NCBI GenBank assembly: GCA_903959355.1
Contig: CAJBWJ010000022.1
Coordinates: forward strand, 1 to 9,323
Direction of reading: 5' to 3'
Origin: an uncultured bacterium
GTDB taxonomy: Bacteria > Patescibacteriota > Microgenomatia > UBA1400 > PJMF01
DNA length: 9,323 bases
In this document: piece by piece, positions 1 through 4,851 of the stretch
How positions within the stretch are numbered: the stretch's first letter is position 1
How the letters are laid out: every line of letters begins with the position of its first letter
Position numbers and translations under genes: made by a program
The notes under the pieces: model-generated
What the model was told of the DNA's origin: nothing
Database searches by the model: none
What the model saw: only the letters and a program-made list of their open reading frames with translations

Positions 1-216
1 AGCAAAACTATTCCTACTTCTCGTTTTACAGTAGCTTTCCATATTAAAGATTTTAAAGACTACGATAGAACTTTTGCTCAAATAAAAAAGGAAGAACCAA
101 AATTAATCGTAGTCATGAAAAATGAAGAAAGTTTTCCAAAACTAGAAGAATATTTAACTAATTATTATTTGGCAAATAATCAATTTGAAAATATGACTCT
201 TTATTTAAGACAATGA
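1..216 (+). CDS. C-terminal end of a probable GT-C (family 39-like) membrane glycosyltransferase, partial
   Basis: The frame is open from the first base of the window and ends at TGA 214-216, followed immediately by an in-frame TAG. The visible 71 residues are a soluble tail: a strand-like stretch ending in FTVAFHIKD, then KKEEPKLIVVMKNEESFPKLEEYL, then a short end in LYLRQ. This 'PKLIVV ... L..YL ... LYLR' pattern resembles the C-terminal extracytoplasmic domain that follows the membrane helices in ArnT/PMT-type glycosyltransferases, which use polyprenyl-phosphate sugars. All helices and catalytic residues lie outside the window, so the assignment rests on the tail alone and on the lipid-linked sugar genes downstream. 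The next gene begins 7 nt later, consistent with an operon. It could also be a different membrane protein with a similar periplasmic tail. Confidence 0.5.
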   Translation, partial: SKTIPTSRFTVAFHIKDFKDYDRTFAQIKKEEPKLIVVMKNEESFPKLEEYLTNYYLANNQFENMTLYLRQ

Positions 217-223
217 TAGACTT

Positions 224-604
224 ATGGAGCTAACATTCAAAACTGAAAAGAAAAAAATTGGCGCCAATTACTTGCGCTTTCTGCCAAAAAATTTGCGCTT
301 CATAGGCGGACTATCTATTTTTTTAAACATTCTTTCTTTTCTCATTGTTCTAGTTTTTTACACTAGATTGCAAAAAGAAATCCCACTCTTCTACTCTCTG
401 CCTAGTGATCAACAATTAATAGACAAAAAATTTATTTTTATTTTGCCGGGAATCGCGGCTGCCATGAACTTCGCTCATCTCCTAATTGCTTACCTAGAAA
501 AGGAAATTAATCAAAATATTTTAAAAATGTTTATTCAAATTACTCTATTGCTGCAAGTTTTGGTTTTGGCGATTCTGCTCAGAGTCATTATAATAGTCTA
601 TTAA
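224..604 (+). CDS. Small three-helix membrane protein of unknown function
   Basis: 126 residues, not assigned to a named family. A basic N-terminus (TEKKKIGANYLRFLPKNLR) precedes three likely membrane segments at about residues 27-47, 69-91 and 102-125. Between helices 1 and 2 lies the segment LQKEIPLFYSLPSDQQLIDKK (about 49-69). A similar 'lp..IPLfYSlP..qqL' pattern recurs, as far as I recall, in small uncharacterised membrane proteins of Patescibacteria, and it faintly recalls the loop of DUF1648 proteins. ATG 224 is the first start in the frame after the in-frame stop at 206-208. No Shine-Dalgarno is visible, and the start lies 7 nt after the preceding stop, so translational coupling is likely. 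The stop TAA 602-604 shares one base with the next ATG. Its position between a GT-C enzyme and a WecA-like transferase suggests an envelope-related role, but no activity can be read from the sequence. Confidence 0.75.
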   Translation: MELTFKTEKKKIGANYLRFLPKNLRFIGGLSIFLNILSFLIVLVFYTRLQKEIPLFYSLPSDQQLIDKKFIFILPGIAAAMNFAHLLIAYLEKEINQNILKMFIQITLLLQVLVLAILLRVIIIVY

Positions 605-1659
605 TGTGGTCTTTCTTAATTAGTTTTTTAGCCGCTTTCATTATTTCTCCTTTAGTCATTTACGTTTATCGAAAAAATAATTGGCTAGATGATCCAAAAA
701 AAGATCAACATGTCAAAAAAACCCATTCTGAAGCTGTTCCTAGAGGAGGAGGTCTTGTAATTTTTTTAGCAGTTCTTTTTGCAGCCACTTTAATTTTAAA
801 TTTTGACAAGTACCTTATAGCAATTTTTTTTGGAGCTACGCTGTTAGCTATCATAGGGTTTATTGATGATATTTTTGATCTTAATCCATACATTAGATTA
901 ATAACTGGGCTTTTAGCTAGTCTGATTGTGGTTGGAGCCGGCATTGGAATTGCATATGTTAGCAATCCTTTTGGTGCAGGAGTCATTCATCTTAGTCAGC
1001 CCCAAATTAATTTTAATCTTTTTGGAGAAAGTCACTCTATTTGGATCTTGTCCAGCTTATTTGCCGTCTTTTTTATCTTATGGAATATGAATATTATTAA
1101 TTGGGCCAAAGGTATTGACGGCCAATTACCAGGATTTGTATCGGTATCTTGTCTTTTTATTGCTATTTTGGCTAATCGTTTTGCAGATAGTCCCGCTCAA
1201 TTCAATGTCGCTAATTTAGCTTTGATTGTTTCTGGAGCTTTTGCTGGACTTCTCATTTGGAATTTTTATCCTCAAAAAATTATGCCGGGCTATGGAGCTG
1301 GTTCTTTGGCTGGATATTTTTTAAGTATTTTAGCAATTTTATCTGGTGCTAAAGTTGCCACTACACTAATGGTTTTGGCCATTCCTACAGCCGATGGAGT
1401 TTTTACCATAGCAAGACGCATTTTGGCTGGAAAGTCACCGTTTTGGGGTGATAGAGGTCATCTACATCATAAACTAATGGACTACTATGGTTGGGGCAAA
1501 AGAAGAATTGCCGTATTTTATATTTTAACCAGCGCTTCACTTGGATTTTTGTCTTTATATCTAAATACCACTGGAAAAGTTATCGCCATATCATTAACCA
1601 CTTTTATTGTTTTTTCTTTTTTGGTATATAGTAAAATTAAACAAAAACAAAATGGATAA
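604..1659 (+). CDS. WecA/MraY-superfamily polyprenyl-phosphate sugar-1-phosphate transferase (divergent subfamily)
   Basis: 351-residue polytopic membrane protein of glycosyltransferase family 4. These enzymes move a sugar-1-phosphate from a UDP-sugar to a polyprenyl phosphate on the inner membrane face, starting glycan assembly. Superfamily marks are visible in order: KKTHSEAVPRGGG (38-50), the metal-binding IGFIDDIFDL (84-93, D88/D89/D92), NMNIINWAKGIDGQLPG (161-177, D172) and GDRGHLHHKL (282-291), the HxHH loop typical of the WecA/TagO branch. Two motifs deviate. The usual N..NfiDGLDGLa is NWAKGIDGQLPG, and the usual FMGDaGS is MPGYGAGS (227-234), without the aspartate. This looks like a consistent subfamily rather than decay, because the frame is intact and helices continue on both sides. 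The start ATG overlaps the upstream stop by one base (TAATG) and the end overlaps the next gene by 8 nt. The sugar substrate cannot be told from the sequence; GlcNAc-1-phosphate is the family default. Confidence 0.85.
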   Translation: MWSFLISFLAAFIISPLVIYVYRKNNWLDDPKKDQHVKKTHSEAVPRGGGLVIFLAVLFAATLILNFDKYLIAIFFGATLLAIIGFIDDIFDLNPYIRLITGLLASLIVVGAGIGIAYVSNPFGAGVIHLSQPQINFNLFGESHSIWILSSLFAVFFILWNMNIINWAKGIDGQLPGFVSVSCLFIAILANRFADSPAQFNVANLALIVSGAFAGLLIWNFYPQKIMPGYGAGSLAGYFLSILAILSGAKVATTLMVLAIPTADGVFTIARRILAGKSPFWGDRGHLHHKLMDYYGWGKRRIAVFYILTSASLGFLSLYLNTTGKVIAISLTTFIVFSFLVYSKIKQKQNG

Positions 1660-2605
1660 TTTACTTTTTCTCTTAATCAAATCTTTTCGCCCAAAACAAT
1701 GGCTTAAAAACATGGCCATTTATGCTGCTTTAATATTTTCTGGCTTTTTCTTTTATCAGGAAGCTGATAAAGCACCTTATTTTGTCACAGTATCTTTTGC
1801 TTTCCTTATTTTTTGTATCTTAACTTCCAGTGTCTATTTAATTAATGATCTTATAGACATCGAGTCTGACAGAAAGCATCCATTCAAAAAAAATAGACCA
1901 ATTGCTTCCGGCAAATTACCAATTCCCATCGCTGTTTTTAATGTTGCCCTTGGTTTAGCCTTAGTTTTTTTCCTTTCTTTAGGATTGCCGACTTTTTTCA
2001 AGATATTAATAATGACTTACCTAGGATTACAGATTCTTTATTCAACCAAACTCAAGCAGTATGCTATTTTTGACATCATTTCTATCGCTCTTAGTTTTTT
2101 AATTAGAGTTTATGCTGGTGCAGTCGTAGTAAACCTGCATATGAATGTTTGGTTTTTATTAACAGTGATTTCTGTTTCTCTCTTTATGGCTGTTGGTAAA
2201 AGACAAAGCGAACGCACCTTGCTTAGTAATAGTCATGTGGAATTCGCAAGAGTAAGTCTCAAAAAATATAGCCAAAGACTACTAGACCAATACACTGCCA
2301 TGTTTGCCACTTCTACCTGGCTAACTTATGCCATTTTTACTTTTCAAAGTTATAGTGGTCAAGGCGTTAACCTTCTATATGAGAAATTTCCAGCACTCTA
2401 TTTTGTGTTGCCAAAGACTTTGCAATCACAAAAGTTACTCATGCTAACCTTACCTTTTGTCATTTTTGGAGTCATGAGATATCTACAATTAGTCTACGAA
2501 GAAAATAAAGGTGAAGCCCCAGAAGATATTTTACTTAAAGATAAGCCACTATTAACTACTGTTTTTCTATGGATCTTAGTGGTTATTTTCGTAATTTACG
2601 CCTAA
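1652..2605 (+). CDS. UbiA-family decaprenyl-phosphate phosphoribosyltransferase (DPPR synthase)
   Basis: 317-residue polytopic prenyltransferase-fold protein. DPPR synthases transfer 5-phosphoribose from PRPP to a polyprenyl phosphate, the first step toward decaprenyl-phospho-arabinose or -ribose donors for cell-envelope glycans. Diagnostic motifs are RPKQWLKN (13-20), NDLIDIESDRKHP (65-77, the first Asp-rich motif with D66, D69 and D73), KKNRPIASG (79-87), YSTKLK with D141 in the second conserved loop (130-141), IRVYAGA (151-157) and GKRQSE (182-187). RPKQWLKN and the HPxKKNRPIASG extension favour DPPR synthase over quinone or heme prenyltransferases. The frame opens further upstream at 1607, but ATG 1652 puts RPKQW at the usual distance from the N-terminus and makes the compact 8-nt overlap ATGGATAA with the previous gene. 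The chain length of the native lipid is unknown. The 3' end overlaps the convergent maf gene by 30 bp. Confidence 0.87.
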   Translation: MDNLLFLLIKSFRPKQWLKNMAIYAALIFSGFFFYQEADKAPYFVTVSFAFLIFCILTSSVYLINDLIDIESDRKHPFKKNRPIASGKLPIPIAVFNVALGLALVFFLSLGLPTFFKILIMTYLGLQILYSTKLKQYAIFDIISIALSFLIRVYAGAVVVNLHMNVWFLLTVISVSLFMAVGKRQSERTLLSNSHVEFARVSLKKYSQRLLDQYTAMFATSTWLTYAIFTFQSYSGQGVNLLYEKFPALYFVLPKTLQSQKLLMLTLPFVIFGVMRYLQLVYEENKGEAPEDILLKDKPLLTTVFLWILVVIFVIYA

Positions 2606-3160
2606 AAAATCCACAAGCAAATTGATTGGTAGACCGTGACTAAAAGCCGTTAAATTGCCGTCAATGCTGTCTATTAAAGCCATTCCACTATCATAAGCAG
2701 GAGAAAAAGCAGCCGACCAAGTTAAAACTGGTTCATTGGCGACGTATCTCTCTATTTCAGCTGGGCTTAATTTGCGCATTTGGACAGAGATTCTTTCACA
2801 ACCACTTTTTTGCAAATTAAGTTTAGTGTCTAAAAAAGCATAGCCGGTCAAAACTTCAATTTTTTGACCAGATTGGAAACGAAGCATATCTTTAGCTTCT
2901 TCCAAACTTTTTGGTTTTTCTAGAATTCTATCTTTAAAATAACAGAATGTATCCGCAGCAATAATTATTGCATCAGGTTGATTCAAAGCTATTTTTTTTG
3001 CCTTAGCCAGAGCGATCTTTTCTGCTTTGTCGTATTGATCGGTAAAAGGAACTGCCTGCTCATTAATATTAGAAGGCATCACATCAATTGGCAAAGCCAG
3101 AGTTCTTAGAATATTTAGACGCTGCTTCGACTGTGAAGCCAAAATTATTTTTCTATACAT
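2576..3160 (-). CDS. maf: Maf-like nucleoside triphosphate pyrophosphatase
   Basis: 194 residues, normal length for the Maf/YhdE/YceF family, cytosolic enzymes that hydrolyse non-canonical or free NTPs to NMP and pyrophosphate and are linked to septum control and nucleotide-pool cleaning. Visible marks are the N-terminal IILASQSKQR (5-14, S9/S11/R14 phosphate-binding loop), IIAADTF (66-72, catalytic D70), EKPKSLEEAKDML (81-93, K82), SGQKIEVLTGY (97-107) and the C-terminal SHGLPINLL (174-182). The segment usually reading AGAY.IQG is changed to SAAFSPAYDSG (149-159), so the substrate class (dTTP/UTP versus m7GTP) is not assigned. The start ATG 3158-3160 overlaps the trxB stop by 8 nt (ATGTATAG), so maf is the last gene of the thioredoxin unit. 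Its final 30 bp also encode the end of the opposing prenyltransferase gene. Confidence 0.88.
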   Translation of the reverse strand: MYRKIILASQSKQRLNILRTLALPIDVMPSNINEQAVPFTDQYDKAEKIALAKAKKIALNQPDAIIIAADTFCYFKDRILEKPKSLEEAKDMLRFQSGQKIEVLTGYAFLDTKLNLQKSGCERISVQMRKLSPAEIERYVANEPVLTWSAAFSPAYDSGMALIDSIDGNLTAFSHGLPINLLVDFLGVNYENNH

Positions 3161-4166
3161 GATTGATTAAATAATGCTCCACATCTAATGCAGCCTGAGC
3201 TCCCATACCTGCGGAAACAATAGCTTGACGATAACGATGATCGGCCACATCTCCAGCAGCAAAAACTCCTGAAACAGAAGTTGCTGTCGAATAAATTTCA
3301 TGGTCAATTAATTCCACATAATTCATTTTATCCAAAGAAAGTTGGCCGCTGAATAGACTTGAGTTTGGTATGTGACCAATAGCAAAAAAGACTCCATCAG
3401 CTGAAAGTTTTTGAATCTTACCCTTGGTTTCAACTTCAATTGCATTAACTGACTTGCCATCTCCAAAAATCTCCTTAATATTGGTGTTCCACATGACTTT
3501 AATTTTAGGATTAGATAGAACACGCTCCTGCATAATTTTACTGGCTCTGAAAGTATCATTTCGATGAATAATCGTAATTTCTTTGGCAAATTTAGTCAAA
3601 GCACTGGCGTCTTCCATCGCACTGTCACCTCCACCAACTACATAAACATTTTTATCTTTATAAAAAGCTGCATCACAAACCGCACAAGTGCTAAGTCCAT
3701 GACCTAGATACTCTTGCTCTCCTGGAACTCCTGGCATTATGCTACCGGCTCCAGTCGCCACAATTACTACATCTGCCTGATAAGTTGCTTCTGTTTTACG
3801 AATTTCGCTCATTGCTGCTAAAAGCTCATCTCCCTTGAGGGATTTCATTTTTTTATGATCCACCCCAACTGGTAAATTAGTCCACAAAGAAAAAGGCTTT
3901 TTAGAAAAATCAACCGCTGTAATATGTTCGTACTTAATAGCCGTGCCAAAACGAGCCGCCTGCTTTTGCAAATCCATCATCAGTAATGGACCTGATTTAC
4001 CATCAGGAAAACCTGGAAAATTTTCAATGTCGCTGGTGTACATAAGCTGTCCACCAATCTCCATACCAGCAAAAAGAGTAGTTTCGATACGAGCTCTAGA
4101 AGTATAAGTACCAGCAGTTAATCCAGCTGGACCAGAACCAATAATTGCGAGTTTGAGTTTTTTCAC
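3153..4166 (-). CDS. trxB: Thioredoxin reductase (FAD flavoprotein), GTG start
   Basis: 337 residues. It transfers electrons from NAD(P)H via FAD and a CxxC dithiol to thioredoxin, whose gene lies 14 nt upstream. Visible parts are the FAD-binding IIGSGPAG (8-15) and GMEIGGQL (34-41), the redox-active CAVCD (C161/C164), the pyridine-nucleotide site VVGGGDSAMEDA (176-187) and the FAD-binding VFAAGDVAD (301-309). Two features are unusual. The NADPH 2'-phosphate motif HRRxxxR reads HRNDTFR (201-207), losing one arginine. A charged insertion of roughly 20-25 residues (about 98-127, GVDHKKMKSLKGDELLAAMS...) sits just before VVIVATGA and explains the length above the usual ~310-320. The start is GTG 4164-4166 with a clear AAGGA Shine-Dalgarno 8 nt upstream. 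No nearby ATG fits, because the FAD motif begins at residue 8. The 3' end overlaps maf by 8 nt. Confidence 0.95.
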   Translation of the reverse strand: MKKLKLAIIGSGPAGLTAGTYTSRARIETTLFAGMEIGGQLMYTSDIENFPGFPDGKSGPLLMMDLQKQAARFGTAIKYEHITAVDFSKKPFSLWTNLPVGVDHKKMKSLKGDELLAAMSEIRKTEATYQADVVIVATGAGSIMPGVPGEQEYLGHGLSTCAVCDAAFYKDKNVYVVGGGDSAMEDASALTKFAKEITIIHRNDTFRASKIMQERVLSNPKIKVMWNTNIKEIFGDGKSVNAIEVETKGKIQKLSADGVFFAIGHIPNSSLFSGQLSLDKMNYVELIDHEIYSTATSVSGVFAAGDVADHRYRQAIVSAGMGAQAALDVEHYLINHV

Positions 4167-4174
4167 TTTATTTT

Positions 4175-4179
4175 TCCTT
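4175..4179 (-). promoter_or_regulatory. Ribosome binding site of trxB
   Basis: Read on the minus strand this is AAGGA, ending 8 nt before the GTG start at 4166. It lies in the 14-nt gap between the thioredoxin stop and trxB. It is the clearest Shine-Dalgarno in the window and supports the GTG as the true start. Confidence 0.75.
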
Positions 4180-4180
4180 T

Positions 4181-4507
4181 TTAACTAGCTAATGCTCTAT
4201 CGACCATGGCCTTAAGCGCATCTTCTCCTGGAAAACCAATCTGACGATCAACTTCTTCACCATCTTTTAAGACAATGAAGGTAGGAATACTCATGACATT
4301 ATATTTAGCTGCTGACTCACGGGCTTGATCGACATCAACTTTAACAATAGCAGCTTTACCGGCATAATCATCAGCCATTTTATCGATAATTGGAGCAGCC
4401 ATTTGACATGGACCACACCAAACTGCAAAAAAATCAACAAAAACCACACCCTTGGCGTCTTCGACGCTTTTCTTAAAATTACTATTATCTAAATGAACTG
4501 CTGGCAT
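4181..4507 (-). CDS. trxA: Thioredoxin
   Basis: 108 residues, the standard length of a single-domain cytosolic thioredoxin, with no signal peptide. The active site WCGPC (W30, C31, C34) follows the strand VVFVDFFAVW. The cis-proline is in MSIPTF (P75), and the glycine turn DGEEVDRQIGFPG follows in its usual place near the C-terminus. It reduces protein disulfides and is recycled by the thioredoxin reductase encoded 14 nt downstream. The start ATG 4505-4507 has a reasonable AAAGG Shine-Dalgarno 5 nt upstream (4513-4517). A 44-nt AT-rich gap separates it from the upstream repressor gene, so read-through from the csoR-like promoter is expected. An extra internal promoter in the gap cannot be excluded. 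Confidence 0.96.
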   Translation of the reverse strand: MPAVHLDNSNFKKSVEDAKGVVFVDFFAVWCGPCQMAAPIIDKMADDYAGKAAIVKVDVDQARESAAKYNVMSIPTFIVLKDGEEVDRQIGFPGEDALKAMVDRALAS

Positions 4508-4512
4508 CTTTG

Positions 4513-4517
4513 CCTTT
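4513..4517 (-). promoter_or_regulatory. Ribosome binding site of trxA
   Basis: On the minus strand this reads AAAGG, 5 nt before the ATG at 4507. It is a moderate match to a Shine-Dalgarno, in contrast to the AT-rich leaders of most other genes here. Confidence 0.55.
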
Positions 4518-4551
4518 CTTTATTTTTAAATTTAATTATTATTTTTATAAA

Positions 4552-4797
4552 TCAGTAACGAAGTAATTCTTTAAGAACCAAATCAAGCTGTCCACAATTA
4601 TTATCTCTAGAACAAGCACCTGCTTCACTGGTCAAAATATCTCTTGCCACTCTAGAAATAGAATTACGCACTGCAGCTAACTGACGAGCAATTTCTACAC
4701 AAGGACGCTTTTCTTCATACATTCTAGAAATGCCATCCACTTGGCCACGAATACGATTTAATGAAGCAGCGATAGGATCTTTTTTGATTTGATTCAT
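4552..4797 (-). CDS. CsoR/FrmR/CstR-family (DUF156) metal- or thiol-sensing repressor
   Basis: 81 residues. Members are all-helical disc-shaped tetramers that bind GC-tract operators and release DNA when copper, nickel, formaldehyde or persulfide reacts at conserved cysteines. The family core is clear: LNRIRGQVDGISRMYEEKRPCVEIARQLAAVRNSISRVARDIL (13-55). In copper sensors the ligands are Cys-His-Cys. Here the first cysteine is C33 (RPC) and the second C62 (EAGAC), while the position four before C62, normally histidine, is E58. A further cysteine, C68 (NNC), follows. The Cys-x-Cys set without histidine resembles the persulfide sensor CstR more than copper-sensing CsoR. Thioredoxin and thioredoxin reductase directly downstream support a thiol-redox role, but the signal is inference. 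An inverted repeat resembling family operators lies 17 nt before the start, so autoregulation is likely. No Shine-Dalgarno is visible in the leader. Confidence 0.88.
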   Translation of the reverse strand: MNQIKKDPIAASLNRIRGQVDGISRMYEEKRPCVEIARQLAAVRNSISRVARDILTSEAGACSRDNNCGQLDLVLKELLRY

Positions 4798-4812
4798 ATT
4801 TTTAATGTTTTA

Positions 4813-4842
4813 ATAATATACCGGAGGGGGGTATATTGACAA
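4813..4842 (-). promoter_or_regulatory. Probable sigma70-type promoter of the csoR-like/trxA/trxB/maf unit
   Basis: On the minus strand TTGTCA (4842-4837) matches the -35 consensus at five of six bases. TATTAT (4818-4813) matches the -10 at five of six with an 18-nt spacer. An alternative -10, TATATT, gives a 16-nt spacer. Transcription would begin around 4805, leaving a leader of only about 8 nt before the ATG at 4797. The -35 lies 10 nt past the dnaG stop. Confidence 0.6.
4815..4837. promoter_or_regulatory. Probable CsoR/CstR-type operator overlapping the promoter
   Basis: A perfect 8-bp inverted repeat, AATATACC (4815-4822) and GGTATATT (4830-4837), flanks a 7-nt G-rich centre (GGAGGGG). 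This forms a run of six G/C pairs next to TATA-like flanks. Operators of the CsoR/CstR family typically have this layout: a G/C tract in the middle bounded by AT-rich TATAC/GTATA arms. It fills the spacer between the -35 and -10 hexamers, so bound repressor would block RNA polymerase. The repressor gene starts 17 nt downstream, consistent with autoregulation of the whole thioredoxin unit. Confidence 0.78.
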
Positions 4843-4851
4843 GAGGCAATT

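Noticed and set aside
705..986. Minus-strand open frame inside the WecA-like gene
   Set aside because: It lies wholly in antisense to a conserved catalytic region, has no recognisable domain, and its composition follows the opposite-strand codons.
1607..1651. Upstream in-frame start for the UbiA-family gene adding 15 residues
   Set aside because: It would create a 53-nt overlap with the previous gene and an N-terminal extension not expected in the family. ATG 1652 gives the normal N-terminus and a compact 8-nt overlap.
2579..2614. Imperfect hairpin at the convergent gene junction (GTGG/CCAC with A/T pairs)
   Set aside because: The stem has two internal mismatches, is mostly A-T, has a long loop and no following T-run on either strand, so it is not convincing as a bidirectional terminator.
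3323..3589. Second minus-strand frame inside trxB
   Set aside because: It sits in a shifted frame within well-conserved trxB sequence and shows no family features. The plus-strand frames inside dnaG and the large membrane protein were rejected for the same reason.
4508..4551. Separate promoter for trxA in the AT-rich gap
   Set aside because: TATAAA/TAATAAT-like hexamers are present, but no -35 at suitable spacing is convincing and the base composition makes such matches common.
4552..4554. Alternative genetic code with TGA read as glycine or tryptophan
   Set aside because: TGA ends the CsoR-family gene at its normal length and also ends the left-edge gene, where it is followed directly by TAG, so the standard bacterial code fits.
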